Below are positions 12,023 to 24,854 of a DNA stretch of 64,000 bases, one piece after another. Positions within the stretch are counted from its first letter, which is position 1, and each line of letters opens with the position of its first letter. Source of the stretch: Ursus arctos (lineage: Eukaryota > Chordata > Mammalia > Carnivora > Ursidae); contig NW_026622786.1 of NCBI RefSeq assembly GCF_023065955.2, forward strand, positions 53,305,438 to 53,369,437, written 5' to 3'. The position numbers and the translations under genes are program-made. A model generated the notes under the pieces. It saw only the letters and a list, made by a program, of their open reading frames with translations, was not told the origin of the DNA and did not search any database.

Positions 12023-14829
12023 ATATATATGGCCTGTTATTTGGTCCTTTCTTCTTTCCAGTGTTAACAGCCTCACTGACAAAACCTTTGTTCTTAAGTG
12101 AGCAAACTTATTAAGCACCTAGTGTGTGCCAGGTGCCAAGCTGGATATCGTGGTTACAAATGCAGTAGGATGGTCTATTACACAGCAACACTCCCAGTGT
12201 GGAGATGCAGCAAATCAGCAAAGCAGCTATTTGGGAACCATGTGAGGAAGGACACAGCAGAATTATATACTGGACAACGAGACAATGCTGAAATGAACAG
12301 CTTTGGCTAAAATAAGAACAGAGAGATACTGATAATTGATTGCAGAATTACCACGGAAAATAAAAATATGAAAGGATAGGCATATTAATAATTGCGACTA
12401 CCTCGCTGAAAGATCCGTTAATTTCGAATTAATCTGAAAATGTTTAGTGTCTATGTAATTTACATGCTACTTATCAAGAAAACGACTACTTGAACAATCA
12501 TTTTCTCAAGTATCTGTAGCTTGTGAGAATCTTAGTAACTATCTCTTCTACCACTTCCTCTCCAATCCTATGAAGCCCACTCTCAATTACAAAAACTTCA
12601 AGATCTCAAAATCTCAAGCTTGACACACACTAAGTTCATGAAGTAGGACAAGGGAGGAGATGTGGAAATCAATACCCTCCTTAATTTTTTAAATTAAAAC
12701 CAACAGTTGGAACCATGAATCCCAGCCACTTTTCCATAAACACAGATTACTGGGTTAGTTTAATTTCTGTACACCACTTCAGACTACCTGCATCCCCAAA
12801 TAGTGTCGGATAACAGGCCTTTCTTCATACATTAATTTTACATTACCCTCTCTCCCAGGCAGCCAGGGAGCTAACAAGAAGTCCCCACGGCTCAATCGAA
12901 ACAGAATTGGCATGCATTCAGGCAACACAACTACAGCTGTTGCATAATAGCATTTTTCATATGAGGAAGCCATATCACCACGAATACTAATAGTCAAAAT
13001 GATTTAAGAAGGGGGAAAAATGCTTTGAGATATTTTGAACTTGCAAGGACAGAAACATTTTAGTTTTTAATTGCATAAGCTTATATTCCAAAGGTCCTGG
13101 ACCAATGTCAAACCAAGCAGACTGGAAATGCATCTGGTTTGAGGAGACTCTTAGGGTAATTTAAATTCAGCCTCTCGCACAAATTGGGAGGATCTGTATT
13201 ACTTCCTATCTGTTTTCATTATAACCTGAAAGTCTAACTTCCACAGCTCCCCAATTCTATTTTCTAACATGTACACCAAAGAAATTCTTTTTCAGAAGTA
13301 TACTGTTCGATCAAGGTGAGTAGAAATAGTAATCATTAAAAAGTTTGTATTAATGAGTTCAGGGTTCATTAGAGAAATGAAGAAAAAGTTTAAGAATTTA
13401 TACCACTCAGATTAATCTATATCCCTAATTTTTATCCTTTTGGGTCGTGTGTGTGTGTGTTCTTCCCAAATCATCCAGTATGGTGACAAAAATCACATGG
13501 ATACCAATAGGTCAATGAAGAGACCTGTAGAGTCTGAACATGGGGGGATTAGCTTCATTATGGCCAAAAGAGAAACACATGAACTAGTCAACTTCATGTT
13601 CTTTCTCATTATAATTACAGAATATTTAATTATAACTACTAAAAGTAAAGACTGTGTTAGAACAAATCGGACCAGATTATACCATTTACTTTACTATACA
13701 AGTAAAAATTGTACAAACTTCTATCTTGATTCCTCAAGGCATTTTACAAAGTATTTCTTACGTCATCCTTGACAACAAGATGGCGTACTGAGCTAGACTG
13801 TCAGACATGGAACTTAGATACATCATAAAAACATTAACTATCACCAGAGACTTCAAAGAATATAAATAGGGGCCATCACATAGCTTTGCTGGTGAGGTAA
13901 ATGCCAATAATCCTACGGTCAACTGTGAATCTAGTTCTGCTGCCTATGAATACAATCCTCCCCCAACCCACAGTTCAGTTTTCAAAAACCTAGAAGAGGA
14001 AGAATTCCTTCCTTACAGTGCTAAACCTAAAAGGCTTTTATGTAAAACTACAAAAAAGAAAATTCACAGTCAAGCTGGCAAGAGTCATTTTTAGCTAGAT
14101 AGCCATATGGACACCTCTTGAAAAAAGCCATATGGTTATATTTGTTATTTTTGGCCTCTTTACCTTTAACTTCTTTCTTGTATATAGAGTTATTACCACC
14201 AAGTGATAAATCACTTTGAATTTCCAAGGCTACAAAAGGCATTTACTGGCAACCATTTCAGGTTTCACTTTTAGCTGAAGACCCTGGAGAATTCTTAAGT
14301 GAAAGATGTTCACATTTTCCAAAAATGTTATTTTATTTAACCTAGGTCAAGACGTTAGATCTACACTTTATCTTGATAGCTGAAGTTCAAATGGTGAAAG
14401 TAAAACATGGGTAGAACTGAATAATATACGGTATGAACGAATGTACCAGCTCAACTTTTTCTCCAATAGTTTCTAAGAGAAAGGATGGGAGAAGGCCTCC
14501 CCTAAAAAGATTACCTAGAAAAGACTGCAAACTTGGCAACCTACCTTGACCAGCACAAGGTTATTGCTGTTTTAAATTGAGCCAATGTTTAAAATATGGG
14601 AAATGCTGAAAATTCGGATTCTTGTAAAATGTGACATCTTTCAAAAAAACCGGAAGATCTGGCAACACTAGACTAACGTTCCCACGGTCAGCAACTGGCT
14701 CCACTGAGCAGCAACGGTTTCCTTCTGGTGGGTCATACAATGTTCAGTTTGCTACATGCATTTAAGACCCACTTCACTAACTTCAATTTTCTGACTGGCA
14801 ACCTATCAAAAGACTAGAAATAAAGCACT
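12023..14829. other. Intronic, nothing recognised
   Basis: AT-rich sequence without a recognisable repeat or gene. The longest frame, about 110 codons at 13440-13772, has no familiar features and is probably chance. Confidence 0.55.
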
Positions 14830-15062
14830 GGTTCCTTCTTGGATTTCTCTCCATTCTCTACTGTTCCCTTTAAGGTAGCCCTCAAATGCCACCTTGCCTT
14901 TGAACCTTGCAAATTTATCAAATTCCCCCTTGTAGCATCTCCCCCAACAGTAGCTGCTCGGAAGCAGGAATAGTAACTTACTTTTGGCTTGTGTCTCTGT
15001 TCTCCATTGCACTTAGCACAGTGCTTTGTTTGAAGGAGATATTCAGTAAAATGTCTAGTAGT
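14830..15062 (+). mobile_element. L2 LINE 3' end
   Basis: 'gctcggaagcaggaatagt', 'cttgtgtctctgttctcca', and 'ttagcacagtgctttgtttg' before 'attcagtaaaatg' mark an L2 end. Confidence 0.6.
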
Positions 15063-15121
15063 TATCTTACAGCTATTCAGCTTGCAAACAGGCTTTTACA
15101 TATATGAGTATTCCAACTTTA

Positions 15122-15323
15122 AAGATTTTTATTTATCTGAGAGAGAGTGCAAGAACATCAGTGTGGGGTGGCGGCGGCGGGGGGAGAGGAGGATCAGAGG
15201 GAGAGGGAGAATCGGACTCCCAGCTGAGCAGGGAGCCCAATGCGGGGCTCAATCCCCAGACTCCGGGATCATGACCTGAGCTAAAGACAGACATTTAACC
15301 GACTGAGCCACCCAGCACCCCCA
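15122..15323 (-). mobile_element. Can-SINE, older copy
   Basis: Reverse-strand SINE: the A-tail side (aaagatttttatttatctgagagag) comes first and the head, read backwards as ccgactgagccaccca, comes last. Flanks agtattccaacttta (15107-15121) and agtgttccgacctta (15324-15338) are a decayed target duplication with three differences. It carries an internal GGC/GGGG-rich change near 15168-15185. Confidence 0.9.
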
Positions 15324-15339
15324 AGTGTTCCGACCTTAG

Positions 15340-15600
15340 AACAGTATTTCTCAATGAGGGCAATTATGTTGTCATACCCCCCCCCCCACAGGTCATTTTT
15401 AGTTATCACACTGGTATGGGGGGGCGGGGAGGCACTGATGGCATCCAGTGGGCAGAAGCTAGAGATATTAAAGATCTAAAATGCGCCGGGCAGATCCCAC
15501 CCTCCTCCAACGGTAGTGACCAGCACTTCTACCACCCCACCACGACCAGCCCACCTGTCATTAGTTTCAAGGTTAAGTAAGCCTGCCTTAGAACAATCGG
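15340..15600 (+). mobile_element. MER20-like hAT DNA transposon fragment
   Basis: The order of pieces fits MER20: 'cagtatttctcaatgagggcaatt', 'ggtcatttttagttatcacactgg', 'actgatggcatccagtgggcagaagctagagat' and an ending like the reverse of the start. C- and G-runs (15378-15388, 15418-15424) interrupt it. The family name is from memory. Confidence 0.65.
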
Positions 15601-16384
15601 ATAAGAAATACTACAACACTGCAGGTCGAGAATCTCAGTGGCTTACTCAAGGTAAACCAGCTTGCAGTAGAGTCAAGATTTGAAAACGAGTGCCAGGAGC
15701 TCAGAATCTTGTAAGAGCAACTGATAATAGAAAAACAAACACCTCAAGGATGGAATTTGTGCCTGTCTGGCATGAACTTGTGGAAGAACGTTCACAGGCT
15801 AGAGACTAACATTCAACTAACAAAGTTGAAAGTCTTTGCTTTTGTAAAAAGATGGCCTGATGATGATAGTCTGGTAGACACTTGGTGAAAAACAACAACT
15901 TAATCCTATCTCATGTCAAGTTTACCACATATGTACATTGGAAAACAAGGTTCCACTCCCCAAAGAGACTTTTTATATAAGTCATAACAAATATACAAAG
16001 TGACCCCTCATGCATCAGTACAGAATACAAACCGACTGAAAGAAGTTTCAAAACGAAATTCCTCTTCAGGAGGAAAAAAAAGAGGAAGGTACAGCAATTT
16101 GAAGTGCGGAAGTATTGAACTCAGCCCAAGATGGTCACACATCTACAGGCTGTTGTATTTTGTCTCAGTTACTGCTAGAGTCACCTCTCTCCATTCAGAG
16201 CAGGGGAGTGGTAGGAGGCATGAAGATCGAAAGAGCACAAATTGAATCATGTGCCTTTGAACCTCACGGCTTCCATTTGCTTTCTCAGGTGGCTCCTTCA
16301 GTTCCAAGATCTGGAAAAATGGAAGTGATCATGTCAACCTCAAAGAGTTATAGAAAATAATCATCAGGAACTGTCTCGCTATCT

Positions 16385-16545
16385 GCCAGTGACTGTGTCA
16401 AATGCTTTATCCCATTTGATCCTCTTTACACTACGAGGTGGTCGCCATTTATGGATGAGAAAACCGGGGTGACTTGTCCATGGTCACAGCCAGTAAACAG
16501 AGGAGTTAGGATTCAAACCAAAGCAATTTCTAGAGCTGTGGTTCA
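16385..16545 (-). mobile_element. MIR SINE
   Basis: 'tttatcccatttgatcctct', 'atggatgagaaaaccgggg', 'catggtcacagccagtaaac' and 'gttaggattcaaacc' follow reverse MIR order. Confidence 0.75.
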
Positions 16546-16944
16546 TAACCACTTTAAAGCTGGCTAGCGTTATCAATCCAAAGCGCTATTTAGTGGTTTT
16601 AATTACTAGGAGGTTATTACTAGTGGACACAAACTTGAAGCCGAAGGAAATCCTGGGGTTTGTAGAGAATAATTTCCTAATGGTTAGAGCTTCCATCAAT
16701 GAAGGAAGATGCTCCCTATTGCTGTTGCAGGAAGAGGCTGGGTGACCACATTGAAGGAGCAGTAAGCAGCTGGAGAATCTGACGAGCTTAAAGTCCATTC
16801 TAATCTTGCAGTTTTAGGATTCCTGGTCCCTTGATTTCTCAATAATCACCGGAACCTAATGGTTCTTTATTTCCCTAAGTAACCTCTGTTCCTTTCTCTG
16901 CTCTCTCTTCCATTTCTTTCTGTTTTCCTTTGCTCCTACCATGA

Positions 16945-17125
16945 ATAGCATGGGAAGAGCCTGGGCTTTGCAGTATAAGAACTCTGGACGTGAACGTTCA
17001 ATCTCCTGTATAATACCTAACCGGTAACAATGAGGATCTCCTGATCCATAAGACGGAGGAAATAACATGACATGAGAAAAATAATTGGAGTCTAGTGCCT
17101 TGCTCTGTGGAAGCTCAGCAAATAT
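16945..17125 (+). mobile_element. MIR SINE
   Basis: 'gagcctgggctttgcagta' and 'cataagacggaggaaataac' resemble the plus-strand MIR. Confidence 0.55.
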
Positions 17126-17746
17126 TAGTCTTCATTTGCAACGTCCTCTCAGCCATACTTACTACAACACTGTCATACTCGCCCTGCTCATGTGTCCTAC
17201 AGAGATCTAAGTTACACCAAAAAAAAAGTGCAGTCCCAAAATATCTGTGCATTTTACCTACCACAGAGTTATAAGCAAAAGAAAAATGCCCTGCATCCTC
17301 TGGCTCGATATGGATTCTCCACGGCAAGGACCGGAACCATCACCAAACCCTAAGCCCTTCTTTGACATTCTAAATCACAACAGTACCCACAACCATATTA
17401 ATTCCATAGATTTTTCCCCTCATAAGAACCTCCAGAAATAAAAAGTTATGAATGCATTGAACTTTCAAGGTCCCACAGCAATATCTCCTCTAGTTCATAC
17501 AACAATCCTGCAGGAAGACTTATAAGGACATGTGGCATTGTCTGAATTTATCTGTATTTGACCAGTGGGCCAATCTCTCTGCCAATTTCTGCTTTTTATA
17601 GTTTAGAAACTACACAGAGTTGAATGACTACCACCAGAAAAATAGATCAAGACAGAAATTAACATAAGCAGAAAAGGAATTTGTTAGAAAGACATGAGAA
17701 ACACAAGAGACAGAATCTCAGCAAGGTTAGATCTCTTTTCCATATT

Positions 17747-17945
17747 TTTTTTTTAAGATTTTATTTATTTATTTGACAGAGAGAGAGACAGCCAGTGAGA
17801 GAGGGAACACAAGTAGGGGGAGTGGGAGAGGAAGAAGCAGGCTCCAAGCGGAACAGGGAGCCCGATGTGGGGCTCAATCCCAGGACTCTGGGATCACGCC
17901 CTGAGCCAAAGGCAGACGCTTAACGACTGAGCCACCCAGGCACCC
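17747..17945 (-). mobile_element. Can-SINE, recent
   Basis: Reverse-strand copy with A-tail at the left, a body with gagagagggaacacaag, and its head at the right. The exact 14-base duplication ctcttttccatatt lies at 17733-17746 and 17946-17959. Confidence 0.93.
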
Positions 17946-18169
17946 CTCTTTTCCATATTCTTAACATCACCAGCTGCCCCTCGTCTATTGCTACCTAAAT
18001 GTTCACAGTCCCAGGCAGGAGTCTGATCACCTAGTCTCGGTAACACACCCATCACCCTAGCTGCTATGGAGCAGGGAGACAGTGCATCCACCCTTCCTTT
18101 AAAAAAAGGGGGGGGGGGGGCTAGGATGCAGGACAGCCAAAAACAGCAATAAATGTCCCAAGATCTGCT

Positions 18170-18300
18170 GATCCTCCATCACAACCCTGTGGGAGCAATA
18201 CTATGTACCTCTCCACTCGTTTTTGATAAGGTACTGACTTGCTCAGGTTCATGTAGCTGGTCAAGTGCCAGCACTAAGAAGCCAAGGCTCCTGGTTCCTG
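18170..18300 (-). mobile_element. MIR SINE fragment
   Basis: 'gacttgctcaggttcatgta', 'gctggtcaagtgccagcac' and 'ccaaggctcctggttcctg' match the reverse MIR region. Confidence 0.5.
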
Positions 18301-18464
18301 ACTCCCGGCAAAAATGTGTTTAAAAAAGCGGATTGCAACAATATCCTAAATTGTCCCAAATACAGGCTTTTTAATGAATGTGCTAATCCCTCTTCACTCT
18401 TCTGTCATAAACAGGACCTTATGCATGTGGAACGTGTACTATCTGGGCTGTCAGGTTTTCAGCA

Positions 18465-18478
18465 ACCTTTCTTTTTTC

Positions 18479-18511
<33 letters not shown>

Positions 18512-18560
18512 AATTTAACTATAGTGGACACGGTGTTACTTTCAGGTCTGTGACCTAGTG
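18465..18560. mobile_element. Poly-T tract with LINE-like flank
   Basis: A T/C-rich run (18467-18511) is followed by 'aatttaactatagtggacac', 'ttactttcaggtctgtgacc' and 'tagtgatttgaca', which looks like a carnivore L1 fragment. It is too short to place firmly. Confidence 0.4.
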
Positions 18561-19949
18561 ATTTGACAAGTCAGCAACCCTTAAAAAGCTATTTTTCTGA
18601 AACCTACCATTTCTTTATAATCCTGAACTTAAAAATCTTTAACAGTAGTTGTGTAAGACTAAACACACCCAAGAGTTTGAGACTCAGTCTCTGACTTAAA
18701 AGCTTTCCTATTATTAGCAAAGAAAAGATACAAATGTCACTAACATTAAAATAGGTGTATATATTGGGCTTTGAAAAAAAAAGGTCTTCACAAGATTCAC
18801 CTGATAGCCTTAACTTCACATATATGTATAACGTTGTAGTGTTTTTCTTCTATCCTTGTAGATTTAACAAAACTCCTCTACTTTAAAAAGCCCCCGAGGG
18901 CCGATTTCATGGTCAAAGAAAAATAAAGCCTTATAAAATAACTGAATAACTCAGTGTTTTACCTTAAGACCCTTTTCCTTCCTATTTAAGCCAAGAAAGA
19001 TAAATGAACTAAAGCTGTTCATCTTCAGTTGATGCAAATCTACCTTTAATAGCACATGGCTGATGCCAAAGGAATAATTAGAGATGGCGTTCTTCCAGCA
19101 ATTCCTTATTACCACCTGGGATTTGCTTTGCAATTACTCTCTCCTGGACATAGCCAAGGACCAGCGGACTTACGCTACCCAGTCTGAGAGAGTTCTAAAA
19201 AATGAAAACTCCACATTTGCTACAAAGGGCAGGTATCACAGGCATGAAAGGCGCCACGGTGGAGGAAGTTATAAGGCCTTTGCTAATGACTGTTTAAAGA
19301 GGTGACGAGCCCCAACCCTCAGGAATAAAAGCGAGAGTATTTATATTTACCATCCATACAGGTAACAAGGACAAAGAATGAACTTCATTAAATTCTGAGT
19401 CCTCTCGAAGTTTCAGAGTCATCTCTGCAATGCCCTACTGCTTTCTCTCTCAAAATTAGCAAGGGAAAAAAAAAAAAGATCTTTTCCACAGTTTTTGCCT
19501 TCTGGGCAAGGATGGGTGGGGAGGAGGCGCCAATCATGAAAGGAGAAGAACCTTGTGAAAGAGACTGAAGAGGAGATGGCAGGGGTCACCAAAGGAAAGG
19601 CAAGTGGTTGGGAGTCCAGGGCTTTTTTCCAGGACTGAAAGAACCACCAGGGAGACAACTTCACTATGTTGAAGAAGCCATCTTGGGCTTATGAGTTTAA
19701 AAACCAAAAAAGCAATCTGTAGAAGTAAACCAGTTTTGGACCTGAATGTCCAGTCAGAACACGGACTACGGTTCTCTGCATGACTCACACTTGTCTTACC
19801 TAGCACACTATCTGACCAGTGAGAGAAGCAACAACTTGTCAACTTAGTAGGACCACATCTAAGTAAGAGCAGCAGCTGTTGAATGTCAATCACCAAAACA
19901 GGTGTTCTAGGATAGTCCCAACTCAGGTTATGTTCCTTGGCTGGCAGAC

Positions 19950-20110
19950 CTATTACCTGGGAGGTAGGCATCATCATGCTCACTTTCCACATAAGGAAAC
20001 TGAGGCTTAGGGAGATTAATTTGCTAATCTGAGGTCCCAAGAAAGACCACGTGCTCTCAAGTCCTCCGAGTCAAAATCCAGCACTCTTTCTTCTACAAAA
20101 GACTCTTGCT
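19950..20110 (-). mobile_element. MIR SINE fragment
   Basis: 'cacataaggaaactgaggct' and 'tagggagattaatttgctaa' are reverse MIR core sequence. Confidence 0.65.
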
Positions 20111-20149
20111 CACCCACCTCCACCCCAGTATGTGTGTTGCACTTTACAC

Positions 20150-20320
20150 ATGAGACAAGCAAGCTTCCATCGGCATCCTTACATAATTCCCATGAAACAT
20201 GTTAGGAAGGCAATCGGACATTGTAAAGAGACGGAGGCCCCTACTTTAAGCGACTTGGCCAGGCATATATAAAGCAAGAACTCAGGTCTTCTGACTCTTG
20301 AAGGTACGCGCTTTCCTATA
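20150..20320 (-). mobile_element. MIR SINE fragment
   Basis: 'gcatccttacataattccca', 'gcgacttggccaggcatata' and 'agaactcaggtcttctgact' follow reverse MIR order. Confidence 0.6.
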
Positions 20321-21274
20321 AATATCACATTTTTTGACATATCAAAAGAGTTATTTTCTCTGTGCTATTTCCCATGGAGTTCAAGTTCCATTCTTGCTCC
20401 TAGCCCCTGAATGCGCACTCTTGTCTTATTTCTGGCTCATCTTCCTAATTCAACCTGAGTTTCCACATTCCGTATCTCCTGGCTGTCAGCAGATTCCTAC
20501 TCCAGTTCCCCCATACTCCTGCCTCAACTCTCCCCCCGAGGCCTCCGAGCCTGTGCTCTCCATGTCTATGCAACGTGTTCCTTTACTCTGTGGGGTGAAA
20601 AAGAACAGCAACAAAAACTAAAAACATCACCTTTCATCTCAACATTACCTAGGCAGCCCATTACTTTAGTTCGATTGGCAGGTGCTGCGTGCAGTCTCAA
20701 ACTCAAAAGCAAAGAGTAGGGCAGTGCCCGGCCCGAGGAGCTCCTAACCTAGTGGGACAGGCAGAAGCAGATCTAGCTACCAGTCACGCAAGCAGCTGAT
20801 AAGGGGTACACAGAGGCACACAGAGTAGCGTACTGACAAATGGTTTCTGCCTAGAGAAATTTAGAGAAGGCTCTGACCCTGGAAGTCTGTTCCTATCTGA
20901 TCCTTGCACATTGGGAACAGCCTTCAAAACGGGATTCGTGAAATACATACTGATTTACAGGCAATGAGCTTTCAACACTTAATTGCCTAGGACCTCAAAG
21001 TACTGAACATTTCATCTCACAAGAAGAGATGGTAGAGTTGTTTGGAACCCCATTTTATAGATGAGTACCTTGAAATCCTTAACAACGGTCAAAGAACAGA
21101 AAAGCAAATTCAGCTCCTATCAAAGGTTTTCAACCACTTTGGAACTGTACTTTCCCAATTGCTCTAACAAAACATTCTCTAATAGGGGAAGCTCTTCCCA
21201 CAGAGAGCAGACAATTCAGGAAAATTTAAGCCAAAATACTAAATAGCTTCACTCCATTTAAAATGTTTTCTGGG

Positions 21275-21466
21275 GGGTGCCTGGGTGGCTCAGTCGTTAA
21301 GCATCTGCCTTCGGCTCAGGGCGTGATCCCGGAGTTCTGGGATCGAGCCCCACGTCAGGACCTTCCGCTGGGAGCCTGCTTCTTTCTCTCCCACTTCCCC
21401 TGCTTGTGTTCCCTCTCTCGCTGGCTGTCTCTCACTGTTAAATAAATAAATAAAATCTTTAAAAAA
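21275..21466 (+). mobile_element. Can-SINE, recent
   Basis: Head gtgcctgggtggctcag, B-box region gggatcgagcccc, CT-rich body and A-tail are all present. The exact 15-base duplication aaaatgttttctggg lies at 21260-21274 and 21467-21481. Confidence 0.93.
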
Positions 21467-21679
21467 AAAATGTTTTCTGGGTACCCATTGAGCTTCTTCT
21501 GTAAATAAGCACAGTGTGTACTGGACAAGAACACCACCGTGATACACCACTCAAGATAATGGACACCTCGTCTCTGTATCCTTCTTGACATATCACCTTC
21601 CACCAAGTAAAACAAAGCAGCAACAACAACAAAACATGTTTCTTCCCACTATGCCCACTTACATCCTGTCCGGCTTTGA

Positions 21680-22042
21680 CTTCCGGCTCTGCATGTGACC
21701 CTGAGTAAAGTAATTTCATCTTCACCACGCATATCCTCCTCTGTATCAGTAACAGTACTTCTACCTCACTGGTGGCCGGCAAGAGTAAGCAAATTAATAT
21801 ACATACGCTGTTTAGAACACTGCCCAATGTATCATAAGCACTCACAGCACTGTACCACTTCATTAGTCTCATTTGGTGTAGTGGTTAAAAGTACCTGGGT
21901 TTAAATGCTGGCTCTTACATTCATTAACCATAATTAGAGGGTCAATCATAGCATCTACCTACTAGCAACATTGTCAGGATTACATAAGGTAATGCAGATA
22001 ATATTTAGCACTGGGTAAGAGCTTGATAAAGGATAATTACAT
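21680..22042 (+). mobile_element. Two adjacent MIR SINE copies
   Basis: The first (about 21680-21850) has 'gctctgcatgtgaccctgag'. The second (about 21870-22042) is fuller: 'tgtagtggttaaaagtacct', 'gggtttaaatgctggctctt' and 'tcaggattacataaggtaat'. Confidence 0.7.
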
Positions 22043-22419
22043 GACCTATCTGCATCCAGGAGGCGCTTCAGCCCCTGCAATTTTTTTTTTTTTAAATTCC
22101 TAGAACTCAGTACAAGGCACCAAGCACAGCCAAGAACAGCGTGAAGTGCTTTTTCCGTGTTAAATGAATGAGTGGCAGGCAGTTTAGTTAGGACAGGTGA
22201 AGCTGGATCACTGGTTCCTCCTTGGCTTTGTTTGTCTGCCAGAGAATCACTGCCACCTGGCACTTAGCGGGGACGAAGGAAATAATGACACAGCAGTGAA
22301 GCGCCGAAATTATCTGGCAGTGCCTCAATTCACTGCCGTGTTTTGGGTGGAAAAAACCCTCCCCATTTAAAAGAACGGCTTTTTCAAATCCTATCATTGC
22401 AGTAACCAGGGCAGCCCAA

Positions 22420-22905
22420 AGAGGGGAGGAGTGGGAGGGACTGGAGGTGGCGCCCCAGGTCACCGCCCTCCTGAGGAACGGTCCCGGTTGGCCAGGCAAA
22501 GCTCTGCGGACCCTCTGGAGCACCAAGCGAGGCCTCCGAGTAGAAGACAAAGGGCAGAGAGTGGAGGGGAGAAGCAGGATGGCCGGGAGTGCAGAGGGGA
22601 CCCGACCAAGGAGCGGCACAAAGCCCAAGGGAGGGGACAAAGAGCCAGAATGCCGGACGCGGATTCCGCGTAGCAGTCAGGAAGCCTCGTCAGGGGGAGG
22701 GGCTCGGGTCAAAGACCCCGAGCCGGAGATGACCAGCACCAGGCGGGTCGCGGATGGGGCGCAGTCAGGAGGGGGCGGGGACCGGGTGGCAGGGGGCAGG
22801 GCTCGGTCCGAAGAAGTGAGCCGAAGCTTGGGGGTGGGGTGAGGGCAGGAGGGGGCGGGGCGAGGGCAGGAGGGGGCGGGGCGAGGGCAGGAGGCAAGGC
22901 TGGGC
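22420..22905. promoter_or_regulatory. Intronic GC- and CpG-rich patch (possible small CpG island)
   Basis: This stretch has roughly thirty CpGs in about 400 bases and several GC-box-like ggggcgggg cores, and stands out from the AT-rich intron on either side. It lies about 35 kb downstream of the CACHD1 first exon. Frames on both strands stay open for 80-150 codons, which GC-rich DNA often does by chance; none resembles a protein I know. It could be a minor or alternative promoter, an enhancer, or only a GC-rich minisatellite neighbourhood. Confidence 0.5.
22841..22895. repeat. GC-rich minisatellite, 21-bp unit, about 2.6 copies
   Basis: The unit gagggcaggagggggcgggg plus c occurs exactly at 22841-22861 and 22862-22882, and a third copy begins at 22883 before diverging. 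A related segment, aggagggggcgggg, also occurs near 22769. Each unit contains a GC box (Sp1-type) core. Confidence 0.9.
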
Positions 22906-24810
22906 CCCATCCAGGGGCAGGGAGGTCCCATCCCAGGGACATAACCTTGGGCACCTGGTGAGACTTCTGAGATAACTGACAGCCTTCCCCAGCTCCTCAC
23001 TCTTGATATGCCCAGAGAAGTCTGTTTTTTCCACGACCACACCCTGCCTCTTAAACAGGATTTCAGTGTTAACAACGATTTTTACCCTTCTATTTAGGGA
23101 AAGCAAAATGAAACCAAGGAGAGGTACATATGCAGAAAATGGAAGAATTAAGGCAAACAGGGAAATCCGACAGTATAAAACTGGCAGAGACAGAAATCTG
23201 GTACACCCAGACAAGAGAGGTGGAGAACTACTAGAAAATTCATTAGCTCAATGACGATGTTCCTCAATATTCAGATGTAAGGAAACAAAGTTCTAATATA
23301 TACCATTCGTTTCCTGTGGTAAGGAGGCAAAAATACCAGAGTAAAATGCATGTTTTCTTCATCTTTTAATTTTAACCTTTTAACACGCATTTCTATTATG
23401 CTTATCACCGCATCCCTGTTACCTCTAGGTTAGTTGTCAAAACTTGGCCTACATCTAAAAAATACACAGATTGACAGAACTGTAAGGATTGCCTCCAACC
23501 TCTTCACTGACAAAAGAAAGGGAGAGTGTCCTAGAGAAAGAATCAGGACACTGGTTAGAGCCTAAGTCTCCCAGCCAAGGATCTTTCCAACAGTACACAA
23601 GAAACATTACCTATTAGACTAACAAACCTGTGGCTTAGTTGCATTTAATTCTCCAGAGAAGCTCTTCAGCTGCAAAATGCAACTGAAGCCTAAGTTTATG
23701 TATGTAGTGGGGACTGGTCAATAAAAACATTTCTAACTGAATGTCTCAATTTGTTTAACAGACGTTATATTTTTGATCCGCCCAACACAACTCAGCAGCT
23801 CTACCCACTACGCTACACAAAGGCACGTTTAGAAAATGTGGACTGAAAAAGTCATCTAGCGGGCAGTCTCTTTCTTCACATGCGAGAGCGCATGCAGACA
23901 ACTTAAAACTACAAAATTGCTCCTTGAATGAACAAAGATGATTCCTAAAGGCATCATTTGGTATCTTGGCTCCGTAAAAAATGTGTGTTGTCTTTTTGCT
24001 TTTCCACATAAATATATGCTGTATTTTCTCTAAAGTAAACCAGTGCTTTGACAGATTTTAGATTTTTCCCCTTAACTAAAGGCACTATTCAATTTCAATG
24101 TCCTTGGAGTGTTTTATCTGGGGATTAGACAACTGTACCAAAACACAGCTGTTCCAGTTTTTTCTCCTTTATTTTTCACATTAAAAAACTCCCACTATCA
24201 GCCAGTCCAATTAGTTACTCACTATCAAAAGCCGGCTTTGGTCTTTCATCTTCTGGAAAACTGGATCCAAGTGACAGGGTGTCATGGAAACTATATCTCG
24301 GGTCATTTCCTGTTTCAATTGTTTAGCCACAAAAAAAGTTCAGCTCTATCAGATGGAAATTAATGAATACTTGCTGTTGCCTTTTGAAGAGCATGCAACT
24401 AAATAAAAAAGTAATTATCCTTTTTGACCAAGTTTTCCCAACACCAAGGAATACGGGGAGATCAGTGCACCCAAAATAAGAAAAGTACTTTGACTGATGC
24501 AATGAACCAAAGCCTTTCCAGTTCAGTTTCCCGAAGTCAGTAGTCAGTTTTCAGGCTGTCACTTGGGTTTGGGAAAACTAACTTCAAGTTCAGTGGTTTT
24601 CAGAGTAGTTAACTTTGTTCTTTTTCCCTTCCACTTCCAAAAAATTTTCACCTCTCCTCACTTAATGTACTTCACTCTAATTTTGACATTCACTATACAG
24701 AGCTGGTATTCTCTTTACCCCCAAATCCCCTCATCATAAGGGAATGTGTAATAGAAACAAAACGTGTAATATAATCTAAAGATTTCTTGCTGTACCTGTT
24801 CTCTGCAAAC

Positions 24811-24854
<44 letters not shown>

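Noticed and set aside
13440..13772. 110-codon plus-strand frame
   Set aside because: No domain or familiar sequence, AT-rich intronic setting, and it begins in a short GT run.
19534..20040. 168-codon minus-strand frame
   Set aside because: It crosses a MIR remnant and unique intronic DNA, has no recognisable domain, and its start is not an ATG in clear context.
21459..21872. 137-codon minus-strand frame
   Set aside because: It covers a SINE tail and a MIR copy; chance openness.
22188..22842. Overlapping 130-150-codon frames on both strands near 22.2-22.8 kb
   Set aside because: They lie in GC-rich or minisatellite DNA, resemble no protein I know, and open on both strands at once, as chance frames do.
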